From contig CAJTSM010000006.1 of the NCBI GenBank assembly GCA_910578935.1, forward strand, positions 62,001-126,000: a stretch of 64,000 nt of DNA, written 5' to 3'. The position numbers and the translations under genes are program-made. Source of the DNA: an uncultured Oscillibacter sp. (GTDB lineage Bacteria > Bacillota > Clostridia > Oscillospirales > Oscillospiraceae). Shown here in pieces: positions 8,170 through 15,580 of this stretch. Within the stretch, counting starts at the first letter, position 1, and every line of letters starts with the position of its first letter. A model generated the notes under the pieces. It saw only the letters and a list, made by a program, of their open reading frames with translations. It made no database searches and was not told where the DNA came from.

Positions 8170-9385
8170 TCGGCCGGAGCTGCTGGCCCCGGCGGGGGAC
8201 ATGGAGCGCCTGCGCATGGCGGTGCTCTATGGGGCGGACGCGGTGTATCTGGCGGGGACGGATTTCGGTATGCGGGCCTTTGCGGGGAACTTCTCCCCGG
8301 AGGATTTGACCGAAGCGGTGGGGTTTGCCCATGCCCACGGCGTCCGGGTCCACTGCACCGTCAACACCATGCCCCGGAACGGCGAGATGGACCGCCTCCC
8401 CGCCCATTTGGAGCGGCTGGAGGCTGCGGGGGTGGACGCGGTGATCCTGGCAGACCTGGGGGCCTTTCAGCTGGCCGGGCGGTATGCCCCTCATGCGGCC
8501 CGGCACGTTTCCACCCAGGCTGGGGTCACCAATTATGAAACCGCCCGGGCCTGGTACGACCTGGGGGCCTCCCGGGTCATTCTGGCCCGGGAACTGAGCC
8601 TGGAGGAAATCCATACCATCCGGGAGAAAACGCCGTCCGGCCTGGAGCTGGAGGCTTTTGTCCACGGAGCTATGTGCGTCAGTTACTCCGGGCGGTGCCT
8701 TCTGAGCAACTATATGACGGGCCGGGACTCCAGCCGGGGTGCCTGCGCCCAGCCCTGCCGGTATAAGTACGCCCTCATGGAGGAGAAGCGTCCCGGCGAG
8801 TTCTTCCCCATCGCAGAGGACGGCCAGGGAGCCTATATACTGAATTCCCGGGACATGTGCATGATTGACCATCTGGAGGACCTGGCGTTTCTGGACAGTC
8901 TCAAAATTGAGGGACGGGCCAAGTCCGCCTATTACGCCGCCGTGGTTACCGCCGCTTACCGTCATGGCCTGGATGCCCTGGCGGCGGGGAAAGCGATCGA
9001 CCCGATCTGGAGGGACGAGGTGGAACACGTCAGCCACCGCCCCTATTCCACCGGGTTCTTCTACGGTCCTCCGGGCCAGTATTACGACGACGCCCGCTAT
9101 CTGCGGGAGTGGCAGGTGGCCGCTGTTGTCACGGACTGCGACGGGGAGGGAAACGCGGCTTTGTCCCTCCGCAATAAATTCCGCACAGGGGACCGGGTGG
9201 AGCTGGTGGGCCCGGATATGCGGCCTTTTGAAATGACGGTTCCGGAGATGACGGATGAGGACGGCCTTCCCCTTTTTGAGCCCCGAACGCCCAGGAGCAT
9301 CTTCCACATGAAGCTTCCCCAGCAGGTACCCCCCTGGACCATCCTCCGGCGGGCCAAAGATCTTTCCGCCAAGGGAACCGGATGA
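8159..9385 (+). CDS. U32-family protein, probable tRNA uridine hydroxylation factor
   Basis: Peptidase-U32 proteins of this type (TrhP/YrrO, RlhA relatives) take part in hydroxylation of RNA bases, often wobble uridine of tRNA, rather than proteolysis. The signature is clear: NRPELLAPAGDMERL at the start, FVHGAMCVSYSGRCLLS, and the Cys pair in GACAQPCRY that binds an Fe-S cluster in the family, followed by SLKIEGRAKS. I place the start at the ATG 11 bases inside mltG; a TTG 18 bases earlier is the alternative. Neither has a good ribosome binding site, so translation is probably coupled to mltG. Bacillus carries two adjacent paralogues (yrrN, yrrO); only one is here. Exact target not provable from sequence. 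Confidence 0.88.
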   Translation: MADNRPELLAPAGDMERLRMAVLYGADAVYLAGTDFGMRAFAGNFSPEDLTEAVGFAHAHGVRVHCTVNTMPRNGEMDRLPAHLERLEAAGVDAVILADLGAFQLAGRYAPHAARHVSTQAGVTNYETARAWYDLGASRVILARELSLEEIHTIREKTPSGLELEAFVHGAMCVSYSGRCLLSNYMTGRDSSRGACAQPCRYKYALMEEKRPGEFFPIAEDGQGAYILNSRDMCMIDHLEDLAFLDSLKIEGRAKSAYYAAVVTAAYRHGLDALAAGKAIDPIWRDEVEHVSHRPYSTGFFYGPPGQYYDDARYLREWQVAAVVTDCDGEGNAALSLRNKFRTGDRVELVGPDMRPFEMTVPEMTDEDGLPLFEPRTPRSIFHMKLPQQVPPWTILRRAKDLSAKGTG

Positions 9386-9424
9386 AACTACTTTCTAAAA
9401 GAAACTATATAAGGAGAAGCCGTT

Positions 9425-10822
9425 ATGAAAGCAGACGTTGTCATCGTGGGCGCCGGCCCCGCCGGTATTTTCACCGCCCTGGAAATGCTGAAAAAGGGGA
9501 GCAAACAGAAAATCGTCATGGTGGAAAAGGGCCGGAGCATTGAGAACCGCCGCTGCCCGAAGAGCCAGACGAACAAGTGTGTAAACTGCAAGCCCTACTG
9601 CCACATTACTACCGGCTTTTCCGGCGCAGGGGCCTTTTCTGATGGAAAGCTCTCCCTGAGCTACGAGGTGGGGGGGGATCTGCCTACCCTGATCGGCCCG
9701 GATGTGGCGCAGGAAACCATTCATTACGCCGATAAAATCTATCTGGATTTCGGCGCGGATACCCACATTGAGGGATTGGAGTACCCGGAGGACCGGAAGG
9801 AAATCCGCAAGCGGGCCATTCAGGCGGGCCTCAAGCTGGTGGACTGCCCGATCCGCCATATGGGCACGGAGAAGGCCCACGATATTTACTTGGGGATCGA
9901 GCGGTATTTGCAGGAAAACGGGGTGGAGATTCTCTTTGGCTGGGAGTGCCAGAATTTGATTCTGGAAAACGACGTCTGTAAGGGTGTGACCATCTCCGAC
10001 CGGCGGACGGACCGGGAAATCTATGCCAAGCACACCGTGGTGGCCACCGGCCGCCGGGGGGCGGACTGGCTGGAAAAGCTCTGCGCGGAGCACAACATCG
10101 CCCACGCTCCGGGCACCGTGGACATTGGCGTCCGGGTGGAGGTTCGGAACGAGGTCATGGAGATGGTGAACCGGGTGCTCTATGAGTCCAAGTTGGTGGG
10201 TTGGCCCAAGCCCTTTAAAAACAAAGTGCGGACCTTCTGCCAGAATCCCGGCGGTTTTGTCAGCCAGGAGAACTATGACAACGATCTGGCAGTGGTCAAC
10301 GGCCACTCCTATAAGGAGTTCAAGAGCGACAATACGAACTTGTCCATTCTCTGCTCCCATAATTTCAGCGTCCCCTTCAACCAGCCCATTGCCTATGCCC
10401 AGAAGGTGGGCGAGCTGACCAACATGCTGGCCAACGGCCAGATTCTGGTCCAGCGCTTCGGCGACATCCTGGATGGCAAGCGGACGTGGCAGAAGGAGCT
10501 GGCCCAGTCCAACATCCGGCCCACCCTGCCGGACGTGGTGGCGGGGGACATCACCGCCGCCATGCCCTACCGGGCCATGGTGAACATCATCAACTTCATC
10601 CAGGCTATGGACTACGTGGTGCCGGGCTTCGCCTCCTACGAGACCCTGCTCTACTCCCCGGAGCTGAAATTCTACTCCAACCGGGTGAAGATGGACACGG
10701 ATTTCAACACCAGCTTGCAGGGCCTTCACTGTCTGGGGGACTCCTCCGGCTGGACCCGGGGACTGATGATGTCCTCCGCCATGGGCGTGCTCATGGGGAG
10801 GAAATTGGCGGAAGAGGGATAA
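9425..10822 (+). CDS. FAD-dependent dehydrogenase (COG2509 type)
   Basis: The 465-residue flavoprotein starts with a Rossmann motif VVIVGAGPAGIFTALEML and the Glu-ending second strand VMVEKG. It is followed by a Cys-rich stretch, RRCPKSQTNKCVNCKPYC (about 39-57), with four Cys in a compact cluster, and then a GAGAFSDGKL segment. A second nucleotide-binding area (TVVATGRRGADW) and a C-terminal CLGDSSGWTRGLM FAD contact complete the COG2509 pattern. Substrate and partner are unknown; the Cys cluster suggests a redox disulfide or Fe-S site (inference). AAGGAGAAGCCGTT gives a strong start. It ends at a bidirectional terminator. Confidence 0.85.
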   Translation: MKADVVIVGAGPAGIFTALEMLKKGSKQKIVMVEKGRSIENRRCPKSQTNKCVNCKPYCHITTGFSGAGAFSDGKLSLSYEVGGDLPTLIGPDVAQETIHYADKIYLDFGADTHIEGLEYPEDRKEIRKRAIQAGLKLVDCPIRHMGTEKAHDIYLGIERYLQENGVEILFGWECQNLILENDVCKGVTISDRRTDREIYAKHTVVATGRRGADWLEKLCAEHNIAHAPGTVDIGVRVEVRNEVMEMVNRVLYESKLVGWPKPFKNKVRTFCQNPGGFVSQENYDNDLAVVNGHSYKEFKSDNTNLSILCSHNFSVPFNQPIAYAQKVGELTNMLANGQILVQRFGDILDGKRTWQKELAQSNIRPTLPDVVAGDITAAMPYRAMVNIINFIQAMDYVVPGFASYETLLYSPELKFYSNRVKMDTDFNTSLQGLHCLGDSSGWTRGLMMSSAMGVLMGRKLAEEG

Positions 10823-10834
10823 CAAATGCCAAAC

Positions 10835-10866
10835 AAAAATCAGGGCCGTCAAGGCCCTGATTTTTT
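10835..10866. terminator. Bidirectional intrinsic terminator
   Basis: AAAAATCAGGGCC (10835-10847), loop GTCAA, GGCCCTGATTTTTT (10853-10866). U tracts on both strands serve the converging FAD gene and HTH regulator gene. Confidence 0.9.
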
Positions 10867-10872
10867 CTGCCC

Positions 10873-11955
10873 TCATTCGACTTTCCGGGATTCATACGTG
10901 GGGAGAACAGGCTCGCTCTCCATGTCCCCCCTTGGTTCACCCTCCGGCAGGTCCGTGTTTTCCTCCGCGCCCACGACGGAGGCTTTGGGAAGGACCCGGA
11001 CAAGGCATTCCGCCGTCTGGTCCTTCCAGGAAGCGGTGATCACCGCAGTCCCCTCGCTCTCGATGAAGACCCGCCCGGTGTTGGCCACCCGTGCCACGTC
11101 GGAGTTGGAGGTGGTCCATTCCACCTCCGCCATGGGGGCCCCCAGGGCCTCCAGCAGATAGTGACCGGTGTCGCCCTCTACGGCGTGGATTTCTTCGGTG
11201 GACAGGGAGAGAATTCCCGGAATCCCCTGGGCCTCCGAGGAGGAGGGGGGAGCCGTGACGTTCAGCGTCTCCGTGACCCGGATGCCGCCGCCGCACTCCA
11301 GCACTGCCTCCAAGTGCCCCATCAGGTCCGCCGGGATGTCCCAGGCGAAGAGGGCGAAGTCCCGGCCCTCTCCCGCCGCCTGGACCGCCAGCTGTTCCCG
11401 CTGGTCCAGAGTCTCCGTCCCCGTGGGGGTCAGGAACAGCGAGACGGCGTTGACGTAGTTTTCAGGACTGTCCTCAAATGTCACCAGCACCAGCGTCCGT
11501 TCCCCGGCGATGAAGCGGTTCCAGCCGTCCCCCAGGTCCGGGGAAAGCGGCGCGGCGTTTTCATCATAGAAATAGATGCCGGTGATATAGGGCTCCGAGG
11601 GCCGGGGGACGTCGGTGTGGGCGTCCGTCCTGAGGGTCTCAAACATTACAATGGACAGCAGAGCCGACACAATCAGCACCCCCAGAACCAGGAGCACCAC
11701 CCGCCTCCAGTTCCAGAAGGGCGCTTTCGCGGCGGGCTGAGGGGCGGCTTGGGGAATGGGATCGGCTTCCTCCGGCGCGGGGAACGTGACCCCTAGGACC
11801 TCCTCCAAAAGTCCCAGGTTCTCCGGGCTGGGAACCGAAGCCCCCAGCTCCCACTTGCTGACCGCCTGTCGGCTGACCTCCAATCGTTCCGCCAGGTCCT
11901 CTTGGGTCATGCCAAGCTCCTCTCGGGCCTGTTTGATGATATCAGAGATATTCAT
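10873..11955 (-). CDS. HTH (XRE) regulator fused to a membrane segment and extracellular Ig-like domain
   Basis: A 360-residue one-protein sensor. Residues 1-60 form an XRE/Cro HTH (MTQEDLAERLEVSRQAVSKWE). A Pro/Ala linker leads to one membrane helix (about 84-108, VVLLVLGVLIVSALLSIV). The remaining 250 residues would lie outside the cell and contain, near the C-terminus, a bacterial Ig-like (BIG2-type) unit (VEWTTSNSDVARV ... GTAVITASW). The middle part is not recognised. The architecture suggests DNA binding controlled by an envelope signal. GGGAGG precedes the ATG. A perfect palindrome lies in its own leader, and an ECF sigma gene runs divergently, so autoregulation is likely. Ligand unknown. 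Confidence 0.85.
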   Translation of the reverse strand: MNISDIIKQAREELGMTQEDLAERLEVSRQAVSKWELGASVPSPENLGLLEEVLGVTFPAPEEADPIPQAAPQPAAKAPFWNWRRVVLLVLGVLIVSALLSIVMFETLRTDAHTDVPRPSEPYITGIYFYDENAAPLSPDLGDGWNRFIAGERTLVLVTFEDSPENYVNAVSLFLTPTGTETLDQREQLAVQAAGEGRDFALFAWDIPADLMGHLEAVLECGGGIRVTETLNVTAPPSSSEAQGIPGILSLSTEEIHAVEGDTGHYLLEALGAPMAEVEWTTSNSDVARVANTGRVFIESEGTAVITASWKDQTAECLVRVLPKASVVGAEENTDLPEGEPRGDMESEPVLPTYESRKVE

Positions 11956-11985
11956 TGGTATATCCTCCCTGTGAGAGTGTGAGTC

Positions 11986-12011
11986 GAAACATGTTTCATG
12001 GGCCTAGTATA
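11986..12011 (-). promoter_or_regulatory. -10 element and palindromic operator of the HTH regulator
   Basis: On the minus strand a TATACT -10 (plus 12006-12011) is followed, across the expected start of transcription, by the perfect 12-bp palindrome GAAACATGTTTC (11986-11997), 31 bases before the start codon. This is where a repressor would block its own promoter. No good -35 was found, which fits an activator- or operator-dependent promoter. Confidence 0.55.
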
Positions 12012-12151
12012 GCAGGTTGCGCCGGTTGCGTCCACCAACCGGGCCCGCAACCAGCCCGGTTGCGGGAGAAAAGTTTTCCCGGACACTGCCAGATTTCCTA
12101 TCCCTGATTCGTTTTATCAGCGGAACGGCCCGTTCAAAAGGAGATGATAGT

Positions 12152-12664
12152 ACGGAACAGATCACCTATACCCGCCAGGAGGCGGAGGCACTGGTACAGC
12201 GCTGGGCAGATCCCGTCCTCCGGGTGGGATACACCTGGACCGGCAGCCCTCAGGATGCCCAAGACGTGTGCCAGACAGTGCTGTTAAAGCTGCTGACCCA
12301 TCCGGAGCGCTTTCCGGACCCGGAGCGGCAGCGTTCATGGGTCCTGAGAGTGACCATCAACTGTTGCAAGGACCTGAAAAAGTCCGCCTGGGCCCGGCGG
12401 CGGGTTTCCATGGAAGCGGCGGCGGAGGCGGCAGTCACCATGCCGGAGCCGGAAGAGAGCCCGGTATTGAAGGCGGTGCTGGCCCTGCCGGAAAAGTACC
12501 GGCAGGCGGTGTACCTGCGCTATTACGAAGAATATGGAATTGACGAAATTGCCGCCCTGATGGGCTGCCGGACTTCCCAGGTCAGCACCTATCTTTACCG
12601 CGGCAAGGCAAAATTGAGAACCATGTTAGGAGGCAGCTATGGACAAGAATGCTTTTCGGACTGA
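12152..12664 (+). CDS. ECF-type RNA polymerase sigma factor, start codon apparently ACG
   Basis: Sigma-70 family protein of ECF size (about 170 residues). The region-2 part contains YTWTGSPQDAQDVCQTVLLKLL, and the region-4 part contains LPEKYRQAVYLRYYEEYGIDEIAALMGC with an HTH. The frame is open upstream to a TTG at 12017, but those extra 45 residues are not sigma-like. A textbook ribosome binding site (AAAAGGAG, ending 12143) stands 8 bases before the in-frame codon ACG at 12152, exactly where a start belongs and where the family homology begins. Either ACG is used or an ATG has mutated. It overlaps the anti-sigma candidate by 26 bases. Confidence 0.8.
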   Translation, partial: TEQITYTRQEAEALVQRWADPVLRVGYTWTGSPQDAQDVCQTVLLKLLTHPERFPDPERQRSWVLRVTINCCKDLKKSAWARRRVSMEAAAEAAVTMPEPEESPVLKAVLALPEKYRQAVYLRYYEEYGIDEIAALMGCRTSQVSTYLYRGKAKLRTMLGGSYGQECFSD

Positions 12665-13634
12665 ACTGGACCGAGTGGCCTTTACCCCCCAGGGCCGGGA
12701 AGCTCTGGCAGAGGCGCTGATAAAAGGAGAGGCCGTTCCCACCCGGCGCCGGGGAAACTGGGCCAAGCGAGGCATGGCGGCGGCCCTGGCGGCGGTGGTG
12801 CTGGCCGGCTCCTCTATGGCGGCCGGGACACTTTGGGACCGCTATTTTGGACATCTGGATGGGGATCAGCAGGAGATCATGGAAACCCTGAGCCGGGAGC
12901 TCCCGGCAGCGGAGTCCAACGGGACGGTCATGACCCCCCTGGCGGCCTTCGGGGACCAGGATTTCTATTACCTGATGCTGGAGATCAAGGCCCCGGAGGG
13001 CACGGTCTTCCGGGACTATGGAGAGGAGGAGGGCTTTTACCAACTCTTTGGCGGCACCCCGGAGGAGGACGTCACCCTGACGGACGCCAACGGACTGGAC
13101 ATCCTCTGCACGCTGGACTATGATTGGTTCAATGATGATCCGGAGGACAACATCCTTACCGCCGTGATTCGTCTTTGGTCCATGGAGGACGCGGACCTCT
13201 GCGACGGAACGGATAAAACCCTTCACATCCCCGGCCTTTGGGTCCAGAGCCCGGAGAAGATTTACACCCCCGTTCTCACCGGCAGCTGGGACTTCAATAT
13301 CGGGACTCATTCCGGCGGCATGCAGAGCCGGGTTGTGGATGTGTCCGGCGTGACGGTGGAGAACGCGGACTGCGGCACGATGACGATGGAATATCTAAGG
13401 TTATCTCCCCTGGGTATGCGGATTCGCCACAGTTGGTCTGCGCCCAAGGAGGGGATTTACCCCGGCGCGCCCCTCTCCGTGGTGATGAAGGACGGCAGTG
13501 AGGTTGCCCTGGAAAATACTGTGGGCACCTGCGGTGAAAATTGGAACGAGGAATACGGCCCCTTCGAGGCCCCCATTGACTTGGAGAAAGCTGCGGCTGT
13601 TCGCTGGGGAACCGCAGAGATTCCCCTGATTTGA
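12639..13634 (+). CDS. Putative membrane anti-sigma factor
   Basis: The 331-residue protein begins inside the sigma gene with its own ribosome binding site (GGAGGCAGCT). A short cytoplasmic N-terminus (1-44) is followed by one membrane helix (about 46-64, GMAAALAAVVLAGSSMAAG) and a large acidic extracellular region without recognised catalytic motifs. This is the architecture of single-pass anti-sigma proteins that pair with ECF factors in Clostridia, and the overlap with the sigma gene supports that role. There is no zinc-binding HxxxCxxC motif, so it would be a non-ZAS type. Function is inferred from context; the external domain may sense an envelope signal. Confidence 0.7.
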   Translation: MDKNAFRTELDRVAFTPQGREALAEALIKGEAVPTRRRGNWAKRGMAAALAAVVLAGSSMAAGTLWDRYFGHLDGDQQEIMETLSRELPAAESNGTVMTPLAAFGDQDFYYLMLEIKAPEGTVFRDYGEEEGFYQLFGGTPEEDVTLTDANGLDILCTLDYDWFNDDPEDNILTAVIRLWSMEDADLCDGTDKTLHIPGLWVQSPEKIYTPVLTGSWDFNIGTHSGGMQSRVVDVSGVTVENADCGTMTMEYLRLSPLGMRIRHSWSAPKEGIYPGAPLSVVMKDGSEVALENTVGTCGENWNEEYGPFEAPIDLEKAAAVRWGTAEIPLI

Positions 13635-13635
13635 A

Positions 13636-13671
13636 CGAAAAAAGGCGGCACGGTAAAAACCGTGCCGCCTT
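13636..13671. terminator. Terminator between anti-sigma and NlpC/P60 genes
   Basis: Twelve-bp stem AAGGCGGCACGG / CCGTGCCGCCTT with loop TAAAAA. The U tract (TTTTTTCG) is on the minus strand, so it mainly ends the NlpC/P60 gene; the hairpin also lies just after the plus-strand stop. Confidence 0.88.
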
Positions 13672-13686
13672 GCGCTTGTCCCAAAA

Positions 13687-14598
13687 TCAGATATGGATAC
13701 CGCCCACGAAGTATGTATTGTAATAGCCGTCCGTCAGGTCGGAGTAGATCACGCCGCCGCTCCGAGAGGAGGAGGAGTGAATCATCTGGCCGCCGCCGAT
13801 GTAAATGCCCGCATGAGAGCAGGCCTTTCCGGCGTTGCGGCTGGGGTCGTTGAAGAACACCAAATCACCGGGCTGAAGCTCGCCCAGGCTGTAGACCCGG
13901 GTGCCCAGGCCGCTCTGCCACTGACCGGTAGCCGTGTGAGGCAGGGAAACGCCGAACTGCTTGTACACATACATGGTAAAGCCGGAACAGTCAAATCCGC
14001 CGGGGGCCGCGCCGCCATAGCTGTACCGGGTGCCCAGGAACTGCCGGGCAAAGTCCACGATGCTGCTGTCGCCCACGCTGGCGCCGGGAGTAATGGGGGT
14101 TTGGTTGGTCAGGCTGATGTAGTCGCTGCGGACGTAACCTTCGCCGTATGTACCGGTAATGTGATACCAGCCGTTTTCAATGCCGGTGACGGTGACGCCG
14201 CTGTTCAGGCCCAGGTTGTTCACGATTTCACTGTCAATGCTGGCTTCAGCCCGGACATTGACGCCCCGGGCATTGATCCGGCCGTAGTATTCAAACTCCG
14301 TTTCCTCACTCATGGTGAAGAAGTCGGCGGAGACGTAACCGTCGTCGCCATTATGGGCCACATGATACCAGCCGTCCGCCTCACCCAGGACGGCGATGAT
14401 CCAGTCCTTATCCAGCATGGTGATGACAGAGGCGTCCAAAGAAGGGTTGGACCGAAGGCGGAGGGAGGAACCGGTAGTTTTGCCGATGCCTACTACCAGG
14501 GGATCACCGTCGGCGGCAAAGGCCGTGACGGACAAGAACAGCATGGTCATAAGGGAGAGCGCCAAAACCTTGGCGGCTTTTCCTGCAAATCGATTCAT
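13687..14598 (-). CDS. Secreted SH3-SH3-NlpC/P60 cell-wall hydrolase
   Basis: Peptidoglycan endopeptidase that cuts stem peptides. The 303-residue precursor has a signal peptide (AKVLALSLMTMLFLSVTAFAA, about residues 8-28), and two bacterial SH3 domains (about 36-95 and 105-163) with the NVRAEAS type motif. The NlpC/P60 domain has the catalytic Cys in GGFDCSGFTMYVY, His in CSHAGIYIGGGQMIH and a following polar residue. The C-terminus ends directly after the domain. No strong promoter was identified upstream. Similar enzymes act in cell separation or spore cortex and germination work; which applies here is not visible. It ends at a strong terminator. Confidence 0.93.
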   Translation of the reverse strand: MNRFAGKAAKVLALSLMTMLFLSVTAFAADGDPLVVGIGKTTGSSLRLRSNPSLDASVITMLDKDWIIAVLGEADGWYHVAHNGDDGYVSADFFTMSEETEFEYYGRINARGVNVRAEASIDSEIVNNLGLNSGVTVTGIENGWYHITGTYGEGYVRSDYISLTNQTPITPGASVGDSSIVDFARQFLGTRYSYGGAAPGGFDCSGFTMYVYKQFGVSLPHTATGQWQSGLGTRVYSLGELQPGDLVFFNDPSRNAGKACSHAGIYIGGGQMIHSSSSRSGGVIYSDLTDGYYNTYFVGGIHI

Positions 14599-14686
14599 GG
14601 GAGTTACGCTTCCTTTCTCGTGTCTTTTGTAAAACGGTGGGGTGAAGCGGCTGACGCCATTTCTTCTGTTTCTTTGGAAAAGCCGG

Positions 14687-14995
14687 TTACTTCTCCTTGC
14701 CCGCCAGCGCCCGGTTCAGCCAGACGGTGGCAATATCCATAGCCGCATAAAGGCTGTCCTTTTCGCTCCTTTTGATTACCCGGTCCCGAGATTTCAAACC
14801 GGGATCCGTGAGCTGGAGCTGAATGGAAACCTTGGCGGCCAGCTCCAGGTCCTGTTCCTTCTTGGTTTCCAGAACCTGCATCATAATAATATATTTTTCA
14901 GCCATCGTGCCGTAGTAGATCAGGTTTCCTGCCCGGCGGAGCGGATGGCCTTTATAAACGAGGCCTTCGGATTTTGTGTTTGTGCTTCCAGCCAT
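14687..14995 (-). CDS. Conserved small protein of unknown function
   Basis: A 102-residue soluble protein, basic in the N-terminal part, with no signal peptide or membrane segment. Readable features are LVYKGHPLRRAGNLIYYGTM, a hydrophobic YIIMMQVL stretch, and a C-terminal helix ending in WLNRALAGKEK. I recall similar unnamed proteins in other Oscillospiraceae but no assigned function. The start is the ATG after TCAAGGAGGATTTT; the ten extra residues of the longer frame include this ribosome binding site. A strong TTGACA-N17-TACAAT promoter lies 31 bases upstream and an ireB terminator lies before that, so the gene is transcribed on its own, probably at a high level. Confidence 0.75.
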   Translation of the reverse strand: MAGSTNTKSEGLVYKGHPLRRAGNLIYYGTMAEKYIIMMQVLETKKEQDLELAAKVSIQLQLTDPGLKSRDRVIKRSEKDSLYAAMDIATVWLNRALAGKEK

Positions 14996-15025
14996 AAAAT
15001 CCTCCTTGAAAAATTTTGTAACCAA

Positions 15026-15054
15026 ATTGTAACATCTTTTTCCCGTTTTGTCAA
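15026..15054 (-). promoter_or_regulatory. Strong sigma-A promoter of the small conserved gene
   Basis: Minus strand TTGACA (plus 15049-15054), 17-base spacer, TACAAT (plus 15026-15031). Consensus -35 and near-consensus -10. Confidence 0.82.
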
Positions 15055-15118
15055 TATTCTGAGCTAAGCATTTTACCCAAAATACACGGGAAATTTATGG
15101 AGAATTTGACAAAAAGAG

Positions 15119-15178
15119 CAAAAATCCCGTGAAACACGACCGGCGCCGGGCAGGCGGCCGTCCGTATTCCACGGGATA
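15119..15178 (-). terminator. Terminator of ireB
   Basis: On the minus strand ATCCCGTG ... CACGGGAT enclose a GC-rich internal arm and are followed by TTTTTG. It lies 45 bases after the ireB stop. Confidence 0.75.
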
Positions 15179-15222
15179 TGCGTCGAAAATGGTGACAATT
15201 TGTAACTTTTTTTGTTACGAAT

Positions 15223-15468
15223 TTACTGACCCAAGTATTTCCGTACCAACACCTGTAACAGTTCATCCCGGTCAATTTTGCGGATCAGGGTCCGGGCGTT
15301 GTTGTGGTTGGTGATATAGGTGGGGTCCTCGGACAGGATATAGCCCACGATTTGATTGATAGGGTTATAGCCCTTTTCCTCCAGGGCCTTGTAAACGGTG
15401 GAAAGGATCTGATGAATTTCCGCGTCCTTTTCCAAAGCGAGATTGAACTTTCTGGTGAAATCGTCCAT
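15223..15468 (-). CDS. ireB: IreB-family regulatory phosphoprotein (UPF0297)
   Basis: Small cytoplasmic protein (81 residues); in Enterococcus the homologue is phosphorylated by the PASTA kinase IreK and modulates cephalosporin tolerance. The near-invariant family core is complete: [38 protein letters not shown]. In Bacillus the gene (yrzL) lies near alaS and mltG; here mltG is about 7 kb away. The ATG follows AAGGAAGGTGG. It has its own promoter (TTTACA-N17-TATACT) and terminator, so it is monocistronic. Confidence 0.93.
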   Translation of the reverse strand: MDDFTRKFNLALEKDAEIHQILSTVYKALEEKGYNPINQIVGYILSEDPTYITNHNNARTLIRKIDRDELLQVLVRKYLGQ

Positions 15469-15500
15469 AGGTACACCACCTTCCTTTCTGATTCTCCTCT

Positions 15501-15529
15501 AGTATACTCGATTTTTCCCGGACTGTAAA
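15501..15529 (-). promoter_or_regulatory. Promoter of ireB
   Basis: Minus strand TTTACA (plus 15524-15529), 17-base spacer, TATACT (plus 15501-15506), 32 bases before the start codon. Confidence 0.78.
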
Positions 15530-15580
15530 GGGTTTCGACGGGATTTTTACGAAAGATTTTTACTGGAAAGACCTCTGTTC

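Noticed and set aside
11986..11997. GAAACATGTTTC as a LexA (SOS) box
   Set aside because: The Firmicutes SOS box has the form GAAC-N4-GTTC; this palindrome has GAAAC-GTTTC with only two central bases and sits before a non-SOS regulator gene.
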